From Bombilactobacillus mellis (GTDB lineage: Bacteria > Bacillota > Bacilli > Lactobacillales > Lactobacillaceae): 64,000 bases of DNA. Shown piece by piece: positions 28,289 to 36,375 of the stretch (position 1 is the first letter of the stretch; each line of letters starts with the position of its first letter). The position numbers and the translations under genes were made by a program. Location of the stretch: NCBI RefSeq assembly GCF_000967245.1, contig NZ_KQ033877.1, positions 562,770-626,769 on the forward strand, written 5' to 3'. The notes beneath the pieces are model-generated. The model ran no database searches, was not told the DNA's origin, and was given only the letters and a program-made list of their open reading frames with translations.

Positions 28289-28444
28289 AAAAATCTCTCC
28301 TCGTAAATTAATCATTTTTAAGGCAACTATACTATTACTATCTTCTAATATAATTATACTCTATTAATTGTAGTTTGTTTTTGTTACCTTCAAAAATGTC
28401 ACTAACTTTTATTAGGCTTATTTTTATGTACGCTCTCTTTCTTG

Positions 28445-28750
28445 TTATTTTTTAGAGGTATTAGAATTCTCAAGAAAATCACTTAATTTTTGAACATGTG
28501 CCGTTAATTCTTTGTTTTCTGCGCTAGTATTTTTCACTTTTTGCTACCTGTTTGTTAGTTCTTTTTTGGTAGTGACATTGCATAGTCTGTTTAAAGATCG
28601 TAAATTCTTCCCCCCTTTCGGAGATAAGCGAGGAGGTCTTGTCTTGCTTTATCTGATAATTCTTCATTACGTTATTGAATATTGAAAAGCTTTTGACGCT
28701 CATCTTGAAAATTTCCTTGATAAAAATTATTTGCGTCTTTTCTTTAGAAT
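28445..28750 (-). pseudogene. coiled-coil protein remnant
   Basis: On the minus strand, pieces in two or three frames read QGNFQDERQKLFNIQ, then RNEELSDKARQDLLAYLRKG, TDYAMSLPKK, and finally NTSAENKELTAHVQKLSDFL with ENSNTSKK before the stop. Several stops and a frameshift break it. The charged heptad-like ending suggests a coiled coil, as in plasmid- or mobilisation-associated proteins; the family is not certain. It lies upstream of the ParA operon. Confidence 0.45.
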
Positions 28751-28835
28751 ACGGGTAATATAAATGCAGATATTTTTATCAAATGATAAAATAATATCAA
28801 AATTTATTTTTATAAGTAAAGGTTATTTATATAGA

Positions 28836-29106
28836 TTATTTTTAAGCATTATGCTATATCTAAATTATCATTTCCCGATTTAAAGGGTCATGTACATGAA
28901 GTACATGGTCTTTTTTGTATTGAATTTTTCTAATTTAGAATTACACTAAAATTATATTACATATTAAAGGAGAAAGGGCAATGTATCAAATAAGTAAGCG
29001 CCTAACTATGGCGGGAGCTTTTTTAGGCTTAGCTTGGAGATTCTTGTTAATACAACAGTCAACTAAGACAGTAAACACGTTACAGGCAGCTACACCAACA
29101 ACGCAA
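28836..29106 (+). repeat. BspA leader repeat, copy B (direct repeat with 21128-21405)
   Basis: 271 bp matching copy A at roughly 94 percent by my count, without the 7-bp duplication. It includes a terminator hairpin (28886-28916, GGTCATGTAC/GTACATGGTC with T6), promoter-like DNA, ribosome-binding site and signal-peptide coding start. The two copies stand in the same orientation 7708 bp apart. Confidence 0.9.
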
Positions 29107-29169
29107 AAGGTTATCAATCAAGATAATGATATGGTGGACAATGGAAGGGTTCTGGTGACTCAAAAATGA
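28981..29169 (+). CDS. signal-peptide leader ORF (BspA-like N-terminus) coupled to an ABC ATPase gene
   Basis: 62 codons: MYQISKRLTMAGAFLGLAWR followed by a short polar tail, ending VTQK and TGA. The first 40 residues match the BspA-like protein starts at 21280 and 34544, but no LRR body follows. Its TGA overlaps the ATG of the next gene as ATGA (29166-29169). With AGGAG before its own ATG and no close site for the ATPase, it may act as the entry point for ribosomes that then translate the transporter. It is either a degraded gene fragment or a working leader peptide. Confidence 0.6.
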   Translation: MYQISKRLTMAGAFLGLAWRFLLIQQSTKTVNTLQAATPTTQKVINQDNDMVDNGRVLVTQK

Positions 29170-30125
29170 GAATAAAAGTTAGGAATGTTTCAAAAAAATT
29201 TTCTGGATCTTATGTCCTACATGATGTAAATCTGACTTTTGAAGGGGGTAAATTCTACGGCATCATTGGTCCTAATGGAGCCGGAAAATCAACATTAATT
29301 AACATAATGATTGGGAACATTTCGGCAGACGGTGGCAATTGTGATTGGATCCATGACGATGATAAACTCAGCAAATTAGAAATAAAAAATTCTCTGGGTG
29401 TTGTATTTCAGGAAAACCACTTAGACCCCCTTTTGTCAGTTTATGAAAATCTCATGTCCAGAGGGAAAATGTATGGCATGAGCAAAAAAAATATTAATGA
29501 TAGGATTAATTTTTTAAATGATTATATTAATATTGAGGGCATTTTAAAACAGCGATATGCCGTTTTGTCCGGGGGCCAAAAACGTAAGTGTGAGGTCGTG
29601 AGATCGCTGCTACATGATCCGAAAGTTTTGATACTAGATGAGCCAACAACAGGTCTCGATCCGCAAACTAGGTCAGGAATGTGGCAAGCCATTTCCAGAT
29701 TTCATAATGAAAATAACCTTACTGTGATTTTGGTGACCCACTATCTGGAAGAAATGTCAGATTGTGATCAAATTTCCGTCATTTTAAAGGGAAACGTTCT
29801 TTATACCGGAGATGTTGATCAATTTATAAAAGATCACTCTAAAACACAACTTTCAATAAAATTAAATGATCTTAGTGATGTTAAAACGGTTTTGAGTCGT
29901 CTGAATGGTAAGTATCAGTATAGCAAGGACTTGAAAAATGCCCGATTAACAGTGTCAATTCAAGAACCCTCAGAAATGATTGACCTTTTAACAGAGATTA
30001 AAAAAATAGCGAAAATAAATGATTTCCAAGTGTATCATGCTACCTTGGAAAGGGCTTATCTAAACTTACTAGACAATGAAGGCAGTAATATCGAAGGAGG
30101 AAAGACCGATGCTGGCATTAATTAA
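29166..30125 (+). CDS. ABC transporter ATPase (DrrA/CcmA-like)
   Basis: A 319-residue ATP-binding subunit. Walker A is GPNGAGKST (35-43), the Q-loop lies in VVFQENHLDPLLSV, the signature is LSGGQKRKCEVVR, Walker B is VLILDEPTTGLDP, and the H-loop is in VILVTHYLEE. The extra C-terminal 90 residues are typical of DrrA-type drug or antibiotic exporters. ATG 29166 overlaps the stop of the leader ORF. The last 17 bp overlap the permease gene, so the pair is one transporter. Confidence 0.92.
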   Translation: MRIKVRNVSKKFSGSYVLHDVNLTFEGGKFYGIIGPNGAGKSTLINIMIGNISADGGNCDWIHDDDKLSKLEIKNSLGVVFQENHLDPLLSVYENLMSRGKMYGMSKKNINDRINFLNDYINIEGILKQRYAVLSGGQKRKCEVVRSLLHDPKVLILDEPTTGLDPQTRSGMWQAISRFHNENNLTVILVTHYLEEMSDCDQISVILKGNVLYTGDVDQFIKDHSKTQLSIKLNDLSDVKTVLSRLNGKYQYSKDLKNARLTVSIQEPSEMIDLLTEIKKIAKINDFQVYHATLERAYLNLLDNEGSNIEGGKTDAGIN

Positions 30126-30999
30126 AAGAAATATGAAAGTCTTTGTAAGAGATCGAATGGCATTTTTTCTTTCGCTTTTATCGGTGCTCATTTTGCTGAT
30201 TTTATATAAAGTCTTTTTAGGCCAAATGCAAATTGATGGTATCAAAGCAGCAATGAATGTCAAGAATGCACCATCAAATGTTGTGACAATGGTAAATTAC
30301 TGGCTTATTGCGGGATTAGTAACAATTACTAGTATGTCGGCAACTCTAGGTGCATACGGAGTGTCCGTGGATGATCGACAACATCATAGAGTTGATGATT
30401 TTATGCTCACGCTCCTTAGTCCAATTAAAATTGAAATCAGTTATATGATTGCTGCGATATTGATTGGATCTTTAATTACTTTTATGTTATATGCGATATC
30501 GATTGTGGTACTTATTGGTGGAACTGGGTTATTAATAGGATGGACAACAACATTAAAAGTTATGTTGTTAATTATAGTTTCATCTACTCTTTCATTATTA
30601 ATTGTCTATCCAATTATGTATTTAATTAGAACTAACTCCCAATTTGCATCATTTAGTACGATTATTGGAACTGCAATTGGGTTTTTAACAGGTGTTTATA
30701 TTTCTATTGGCTCTGTTTCGACTTCTATTAAAAATATTATTACATGGTTTCCCTTAACACCGATAAATTCAGCAATTAAGCAACTCATTATGAAAAATTC
30801 TTTAAGTGAAGTATTCAAAAACGCACCTAATCAGATTCGAACCAATTATGAAATCGACTATGGAGTCTTGTTACGGTTTCCCAATGGCACACATTTTACA
30901 AATATGACTATTTTGGAGTATATGGGTATTTTAATTGCTGCTTTGATTGTTTTAGATGTGATTATCACCAAGTTGGTAAAAATAAATGGTCGGAGATAA
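30109..30999 (+). CDS. ABC-2 type permease of the DrrA-like transporter
   Basis: A 296-residue membrane protein: N-terminal MLALIKRNMKVFVRDRMAFF, a first helix at about 18-36, a large outer loop, then five helices. This is the normal ABC-2 layout. ATG 30109 is supported by GAAGGAGG 8 nt upstream; a longer in-frame opening to 30076 has no such site. It pairs with the upstream ATPase to export an unknown substrate, probably a drug, peptide or lipid. Confidence 0.9.
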   Translation: MLALIKRNMKVFVRDRMAFFLSLLSVLILLILYKVFLGQMQIDGIKAAMNVKNAPSNVVTMVNYWLIAGLVTITSMSATLGAYGVSVDDRQHHRVDDFMLTLLSPIKIEISYMIAAILIGSLITFMLYAISIVVLIGGTGLLIGWTTTLKVMLLIIVSSTLSLLIVYPIMYLIRTNSQFASFSTIIGTAIGFLTGVYISIGSVSTSIKNIITWFPLTPINSAIKQLIMKNSLSEVFKNAPNQIRTNYEIDYGVLLRFPNGTHFTNMTILEYMGILIAALIVLDVIITKLVKINGRR

Positions 31000-31234
31000 T
31001 CATAAACAGCAATCTGGAGCAATTATTGGTTGTTCGAGTTTCTTTCGATATGCCATTCGAAGTATAGCACCAGTTGAGCACGTCTATCGTGGCTTTTTAT
31101 TGACTGATAGCAGTAACAGATCAGGTGCAACAATTGCCACTCTCTGTGAGATGATGGGTAAAACTAAGGAATCAGTTAAAATCCAGCAATTAATTTTTGG
31201 GAGTAAAGAAGTCAAAGGGTTTTATGAATACTAA
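30986..31234 (+). CDS. small hypothetical ORF
   Basis: 82 codons overlapping the permease end by 14 bp. No clear ribosome-binding site and no recognisable motif; the composition is protein-like but not distinctive (mixed Ser, Gly, Lys, with no long hydrophobic stretch). It ends just before a terminator hairpin. It could be a truncated third gene of the transporter operon or a chance open frame. Confidence 0.35.
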   Translation: MVGDNHKQQSGAIIGCSSFFRYAIRSIAPVEHVYRGFLLTDSSNRSGATIATLCEMMGKTKESVKIQQLIFGSKEVKGFYEY

Positions 31235-31266
31235 CTAGTTCAGAATTATATTTAGCGATTATCTTT

Positions 31267-31291
31267 TAAGGTCATGTACATGGCCTTTTTA
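31267..31291 (+). terminator. terminator after the ABC operon (copy of the BspA-leader hairpin)
   Basis: AAGGTCATG-TA-CATGGCCTTT with T run. This is the same hairpin family as at 21178, 28886 and 34452, but shortened by the loss of the ATGAAGTA centre. Confidence 0.7.
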
Positions 31292-31566
31292 TTTTGTCTA
31301 AAATTAACAGATAATATAACTTATGTCAATCTCTACGTGGTAGGACAAAAAATGATTAAAAATACTGGATTTTTGCTTCAGACATATTACTTTGCTTGTA
31401 GAAAGAATAGGAAAGTTTAGCAATCAGAAGAAGGATGTTGATAATAAAAAGTAAAATCAATCATAGTTTTGGTAGACTTAACTGAATTATATTGATTTTT
31501 AAGTGGATAGAGTTCTTGAAATTTAGACATTAATAATTTATATTATAAGAAATAAAAATATAATGT

Positions 31567-31635
31567 GCGTCGCCGGACGCTAAAGCAATTACCAATTCTC
31601 TTAGGCCAACGTGAGAGTTGTTAATTGCTTTTTTT
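31567..31635 (+). promoter_or_regulatory. riboswitch-like leader of the SMR gene (candidate guanidine sensor)
   Basis: First a GC-rich hairpin GCGTC-GCCG-GACGC (31567-31580). It is followed directly by a long intrinsic terminator hairpin, AAGCAATTACCAATTCTC against GAGAGTTGTTAATTGCTT, with a T run (31583-31635). The terminator loop carries AGGCCAAC, so loop GCC of the first hairpin can kiss GGC of the second. A hairpin plus terminator loop contact before a Gdx/SugE-type gene is the arrangement expected for a guanidine riboswitch; the class is not proven. Confidence 0.6.
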
Positions 31636-31649
31636 GAAGGGAGCTTTTT

Positions 31650-31964
31650 ATGAGTTGGATTAGTCTATTGATTGCTGGCTTTTTTGAAGTTTTCTGGGCA
31701 ACTACTATGAAATTAAGCCATGGTTTTAGTAAATTAAATTTCTCTATTTTGACAATTATCGGGATAACATTAAGTTTTATTTTTTTGGCACAAGCTACTA
31801 AACATTTGAATCTAAGCATTGCTTATCCAGTTTGGACAGGTATTGGAGCAGTGGGTTCAATTTTGATTGGTGTATTTATTTTTAAAGATCAATTATCAGT
31901 AACGACTATTATTTTCATTATCTTATTGGTAATTAGTATTATTGGTATTAAATTGACAAGCTAA
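31650..31964 (+). CDS. SMR-family exporter, SugE/Gdx-like (guanidinium exporter)
   Basis: A 104-residue, four-helix membrane protein that works as a dual-topology dimer. The N-terminus SWISLLIAGFFEVFWATTMK has the essential Glu of helix 1 and the WAT-MK-S-GF pattern of the SugE/Gdx branch, not the EmrE branch. The later AYPVWTGIGAVGSILIG is the SMR signature. Gdx proteins export guanidinium in exchange for protons. RBS GAAGGGAG precedes ATG 31650. Single-gene unit behind the regulatory hairpins at 31567-31635. Confidence 0.88.
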   Translation: MSWISLLIAGFFEVFWATTMKLSHGFSKLNFSILTIIGITLSFIFLAQATKHLNLSIAYPVWTGIGAVGSILIGVFIFKDQLSVTTIIFIILLVISIIGIKLTS

Positions 31965-32189
31965 TATATATTAGTGTTTTATTATTACACTGAAACAAAT
32001 CACATTCCCATAACTACATGAATTACTCTAGATATTTTAAAAATGGAAGGATAAGTTTTCCAATTAAGGATCCATATAAGTTGCTAAAGGGAATACGTGA
32101 CGTTTATATATTAAAAATAAATGTTTAAAAATTAATAAAATGAATTAATATAGTACTATAAACAAAATAGAATTAAGGAGGATCAGAAA

Positions 32190-32402
32190 ATGACAGATAA
32201 GGATGCTAAGCAAACAAAGGCACAATTTATTATCAAAATAATCATAGGCTGTATCTTTATTGCGTTTTGTGGATTAAATATTACTAAGCCTATATTTAAT
32301 TTTACTAATATGCCAAGAATTTTATACAACACTGTATTTATTTTACTAATAGCATATACAGTTTACGACTTATACAAAATAATTAAGAAGAGAAAAAAAT
32401 AA
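32190..32402 (+). CDS. small two-helix membrane protein
   Basis: A 70-residue protein with a basic N-terminus, hydrophobic helices at about 11-30 and 44-60, and a strongly basic tail (KIIKKRKK). AAGGAGGA lies 8 nt before the ATG, so translation is likely. The CPBP gene begins 44 nt later, suggesting an operon. Such small membrane proteins beside CPBP genes often belong to bacteriocin immunity loci; nothing more specific is visible. Confidence 0.65.
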   Translation: MTDKDAKQTKAQFIIKIIIGCIFIAFCGLNITKPIFNFTNMPRILYNTVFILLIAYTVYDLYKIIKKRKK

Positions 32403-32446
32403 AAATTTTAATCACTTTCACCAATTTTTTAAAAGGTAGGAAAATA

Positions 32447-33142
32447 ATGGCTTTTAAAAAGAGTGTAAATTTTGTTATCCAATTATTAGTTGCCTTAATA
32501 TTATCTTTTATAATACAAATACCTTCATTATTTGAGCGCCCCTTAAATAATGAAACTATTAATAAAATAAATATAATTTCACACTTTTCTTTTTATATAA
32601 TTTCCGTCGTTGTTATTTTTTTATTAACTTATATTAGTTATATAAAAATAAATGGCAAAAATATTTTAGAACCAAAGATTATAATATCAAATGTTAAATT
32701 TGTAATTATTATTGAAATAATAGCTATAGTTTTAGAAACTGTTATTTTATATATTGGTAATTATATATTTCATATAACTACTCCTTCCGGACCAGCAGAT
32801 AACTTCTCTGACAAACTATTACATGTTCAAAGTCCTTTAATAATTATCTTAATATTACATTTAGTAATTGTTGGGCCCATCTTGGAAGAATTATTATTTC
32901 AAGGTATTATCCAAGGAGGAATTCTCAAGTCATTCAATGTGTATATTAATGTTTTTATAACTACATTATTATTCTTATTCGCACATGGACTTTCAATATT
33001 TTCTTTTAATGGATTATCTTCATTTATTCCCTTATTAAGCTTTGGTTTAATTTATTTAAAAACTAAAGATATTAAGATGTCTTGTTTGGGACATATGATA
33101 AATAATTTATTAGTTACATTGTTGCATATACTATATGATTAA
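32447..33142 (+). CDS. CPBP (CAAX/Abi) family intramembrane protease-like protein
   Basis: A 231-residue membrane protein with about seven helices and the CPBP motifs: EE at 147-148 in ILEELLFQG, His180 in LFLFAHG, and His216 with Asn219/220 in CLGHMINNLL. These are the putative metal-binding and catalytic residues of this family. In lactic acid bacteria CPBP proteins are linked to bacteriocin self-immunity, but a direct role here is inference. Terminator downstream at 33174-33199. Confidence 0.87.
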   Translation: MAFKKSVNFVIQLLVALILSFIIQIPSLFERPLNNETINKINIISHFSFYIISVVVIFLLTYISYIKINGKNILEPKIIISNVKFVIIIEIIAIVLETVILYIGNYIFHITTPSGPADNFSDKLLHVQSPLIIILILHLVIVGPILEELLFQGIIQGGILKSFNVYINVFITTLLFLFAHGLSIFSFNGLSSFIPLLSFGLIYLKTKDIKMSCLGHMINNLLVTLLHILYD

Positions 33143-33173
33143 CTTTTTAAAAATTAAATAATACAGGATAATA

Positions 33174-33199
33174 AAAAGCCCCTTAAGTAGGGGCTTTTA
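33174..33199 (+). terminator. intrinsic terminator after the CPBP gene
   Basis: AAAAGCCCC-TTAAGTA-GGGGCTTTT hairpin with flanking T. Confidence 0.85.
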
Positions 33200-33344
33200 T
33201 AGATATATTAATTTATATTTATCAATAACAATCGGACGAAGCTATCAATCCAGCTAGTCGAGCCAAGAACACCAACAATCTGATAGAATACGCCCTTGTA
33301 TAATTTTATCTTTTCAAATGAATATGTAGTATTGCAAATATAAT

Positions 33345-33588
33345 CCTATCTTGAGCAATTGCTTATACTACCTGAAATATCATCTGAAGCATCAACCTGG
33401 GCGCCTCTTTTTGTTGTTGCTTGGCTGCTAACATTATAATTAACAATTGCAATTAATTTTACTGTTTGGATCGCTGCTACTGGCTTATAAACAACGATCG
33501 TATCTCTGGCTGTTTAAGTAATTATGGTTGTTGCAATTGGTAATAATGCTAGATTCACAATTGCTGTAGATAAAAATTGTAACTTCAT
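33345..33588 (-). pseudogene. small secreted-protein pseudogene 1
   Basis: From ATG 33588 on the minus strand: MKLQFLSTAIVNLALLPIAT (signal-peptide-like), then a TAA stop, then DTIVVYKPVAAIQTVKLIAI and NVSSQATTKRGAQVDASDD in the same frame. GAGGGAG precedes the ATG. One nonsense codon just after the signal peptide kills the gene. It is a paralogue of the remnant at 33745-33973. Confidence 0.6.
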
Positions 33589-33744
33589 TTTCTCCCTCAA
33601 ATAATATGGTTTTTACTGGCTTCCTAATAGATTAGAATTATAAAAAGGTTGATAAATAATTCCATATAACACAAAATTATTATCAAATCTATAAGGTAAA
33701 AAGTTGTAATTAAAGTTATAGAAATAATAATTAATTTATAATAG

Positions 33745-33973
33745 CAATCACTGGGCAACTATTCTCTTCATAATCAAAAAGTTAAGCATTTATGCTAATT
33801 GTTGCTTGACTACTAATATATAAATAACAATATACTGGATACTTTTTTGACCGTTTATGTCATTGATACTGGCTTCTCAATGATTGCGGTAGTAAGCTTT
33901 AGGTAACTGCGATTATTGCGAACGGTAACAATGTTAGTTCCACAATTTTTGTTGGTAAAATCTTTAACTTCAT
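33745..33973 (-). pseudogene. small secreted-protein pseudogene 2
   Basis: From ATG 33973 on the minus strand: MKLKILPTKIVELTLLPFAI followed by a stop and frameshifts; shifted-frame pieces (IIEKPVS, SSQATI) align with the first pseudogene. GGAGGTAG precedes the ATG. Clearly a second, more decayed member of the same family. The surrounding 33200-34440 sequence otherwise shows no gene. Confidence 0.55.
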
Positions 33974-34451
33974 TTTTTTCTACCTCCAATAATTATATTT
34001 TTTAGAAACCGACTTCATGATAAATTAAACTTGAAAAAAATTCAATTAATACGAAATTACGTTGCAAATCTTATACAAAAAATTAGGCCATACCTATAGT
34101 ATTTAAATGTTTCTTTATTTATAACTTGTTTTAATTCTTAGAAGTTGTGCCAAAATTTGATAACATATAAGATTTGTTATAAGCGTCTAAATACGGGTAT
34201 TTAAACAGGATAATTACACAAAAAATCATGTCTAGGTAATAAGTGGTTATGCTGTTGTCCAACTGTTCAAAAAAGAGGATTATCTCTAATGCTTTGTGGC
34301 TTATTTTAATAAGAGCATCTCCATTCCTTTATTATTTGTCAAACAAACAAAAAATAAATGAAAGTCGATAAGTTTTCAATCGTATTATTAAAGCAGTTAG
34401 TTTATTTTTAATTATTATTCGATATTTAATTTATTGTTTACTGAGTTGGAA

Positions 34452-34543
34452 GGACATGTACATGAAGTACAGGTCTTTTTTGTTGAAATTTTGGGGTTTG
34501 AAATTACACTAAAGTTGTATCACATTTAAGGGGGGGAAGGACA
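34452..34543 (+). promoter_or_regulatory. BspA leader, diverged copy C
   Basis: Terminator hairpin GGACATGTAC/GTACAGGTCT with T run (34452-34481), then GAAATTACACTAAAGTTGTATC, then GGGGGGGAAGG before ATG 34544. Same order and clear similarity to the leaders at 21128 and 28836, but more diverged. Confidence 0.75.
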
Positions 34544-35803
34544 ATGTATCAAAGAAGTAAATATGTAAATATTGTAGGATCCTTTATAGGATTGGCTTTT
34601 GGCTTCTTGCTAATGCAACAGCCAATAAATGCTGTAACCACGTCGCAGACGGATACAACAACACAAGCAGTTAAAGCAGATTCTAATGTTCTTGACCAGG
34701 GCGTTGATGGCACTTGTAAATGGGATGTATTTAAAGACGGTGACGAGGGAGTATTAACTATTCATGCTGGTCAACTTGATCCTGGAGCTATATTTAATAA
34801 CATAAAGTATCCTTTTAATACGGAAATCACTAAGTTAGTAATTGATCCCAGTGTGATAGCACCCAAAAACTCTTCTAGTCTATTTGGCAATTTTAATCGA
34901 GTCAAAGAATTTGTTGGTCTTTCTAATCTTGATACTTCTCAAGTAACTAATATGCATCAAATGTTTGACGTTTGTGGAGTAAAAGAACTAGATCTAAGCG
35001 GTTGGGATACTTCTAATGTTACTGATATGGGGGCAATGTTTCTGAATTGTTATAACTTAGAAAAAGTCAATTTAAGTAGTTTTGATACAAAAAAAGTAGA
35101 AAATTTCACTGCTATGTTTCTAACAGATTATAAATTAAGGAATCTTGATTTAAGCAATTTTGTAACACCTCATCTTAAAGATGCTAAACTGATGTTTGAA
35201 GGAATGTATCTCAATAATATCGATATTAGGAACTTTGATAATACTCATATAAATGATGAGAACTTCTTATATAATGCATTTTTAGGAACTCGTGGTATTA
35301 ACAAATTAACTGTAGGGCCTAATATCAAGAATACTTCTTTTCCAAGATTCTTACTTAATAATCCTATCTTTAATGTAAACGGAAATGCGATGGTAGCGAC
35401 AAATAACACATGGATAGCTACAAGTGGTTCAGATAAAGGAATCCTCAAAACTTCTGATGAAATGAAAAATGTAACTAGAACTGAACCCATTACTTATACT
35501 CCCGAACTGAAGCCCTTAATAAATATGAGTACTGAATATAAAACTGTAACAAGAACTATAAATATTCATTTACCATATGATCAAGGTATAAATTCAATTG
35601 TTCAAAAGGCTACCATTCATAGACGAGTGACTGTTAATAGTGACGGAACTAAAACTTATAGTGAATGGACAAAAGATTATTGGGACGAATATAATGCTTT
35701 AGCAATAAACAATGGTGATTTACCAAGGCCATCCAAGGTAGATAAGCAAATCGTGGACGGTAATACTCAAGATCAAACCGTAGATATTTACTATAATAAT
35801 TAA
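34544..35803 (+). CDS. BspA-like leucine-rich-repeat surface protein with Mub-type C-terminal domain
   Basis: A 419-residue secreted protein and the only complete member of the family in this window. Signal peptide about 1-30. BspA/DUF285 repeats at about 95-235, each with a (D/N)-T-(S/K)-x-V-x-(N/D)-M pattern (SQVTNMHQMF, SNVTDMGAMF, KKVENFTAMF). A mucin-binding-like (Mub B2) module follows at about 320-419: TVTRTINIHLP, RRVTVNSDGTKTYSEWTKDY, DQTVDIYYNN. There is no LPXTG, no C-terminal membrane anchor and no GW or LysM repeat, so it is either released or truncated. Such proteins bind host or neighbouring cells. Confidence 0.85.
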   Translation: MYQRSKYVNIVGSFIGLAFGFLLMQQPINAVTTSQTDTTTQAVKADSNVLDQGVDGTCKWDVFKDGDEGVLTIHAGQLDPGAIFNNIKYPFNTEITKLVIDPSVIAPKNSSSLFGNFNRVKEFVGLSNLDTSQVTNMHQMFDVCGVKELDLSGWDTSNVTDMGAMFLNCYNLEKVNLSSFDTKKVENFTAMFLTDYKLRNLDLSNFVTPHLKDAKLMFEGMYLNNIDIRNFDNTHINDENFLYNAFLGTRGINKLTVGPNIKNTSFPRFLLNNPIFNVNGNAMVATNNTWIATSGSDKGILKTSDEMKNVTRTEPITYTPELKPLINMSTEYKTVTRTINIHLPYDQGINSIVQKATIHRRVTVNSDGTKTYSEWTKDYWDEYNALAINNGDLPRPSKVDKQIVDGNTQDQTVDIYYNN

Positions 35804-35858
35804 TTAAAAAACTCCTCATTAAGTGAAAAAAAGCAATTATTCAAAGTAACAGCTTTTT

Positions 35859-35894
35859 TACTGCAGCCATGCTATTTAGTGCGTGGCTTTTTTG
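35859..35894 (+). terminator. terminator of the BspA-like gene
   Basis: AGCCATGC...GCGTGGCT hairpin with T6. Confidence 0.75.
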
Positions 35895-36315
35895 TATTTA
35901 ATTTTTTCAATTTAGAATTAGACTAAAGTTGTATTACATTGAATCCAAGACAAGAGATATAAAGTAAGGAAAACAAAAATAATATACGCACATCCTTATA
36001 TAAAAAGTTTTGATTATACAATACTTAAGAAGATTATGTAGTTATAGATTTATATAACGATAAATTTGATCCAACATGTTCTACTGGTGTGGAACCTTCT
36101 GATAAAATTATTGTTACAACAACTTTCAGTTGATTATCTATACTAATAGTTATTATAGGCGCATATAAGAATTAGATTTTTAATTTTTAATACAATAAAT
36201 ATTATAAAAAATGAGGTAAGTGATTTTTGGGTACCTTTAATAATTAGATGAGAAATCTTTACAAGCTGTTGTAACCACAAATTGTTTGACTAAATTTTTA
36301 TCTGCAAATCGCCTA
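35895..36315. other. fifth leader fragment plus gene remnant
   Basis: Just after the terminator, the segment containing TTTAGAATTAGACTAAAGTTG and TATTACAT (about 35907-35940) is again the promoter part of the BspA leader, but no signal-peptide start follows. Downstream at about 36060-36130 an open piece reading KFDPTCSTGVEPSDKIIVTT looks like a surface-protein tail. Nothing else is recognisable. Confidence 0.45.
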
Positions 36316-36344
36316 TTGTATTTCTATATTAGAATGATTATAAT
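36316..36344 (+). promoter_or_regulatory. promoter of nox
   Basis: TTGTAT (36316-36321), a 17-bp spacer and TATAAT (36339-36344). Confidence 0.75.
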
Positions 36345-36375
36345 GTAGTTGCAGAAAAAAGGAGGATCATATTTT

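Noticed and set aside
28186-28330. parS centromere next to the ParA gene
   Set aside because: No repeated dyads of the expected kind were visible around the promoter.
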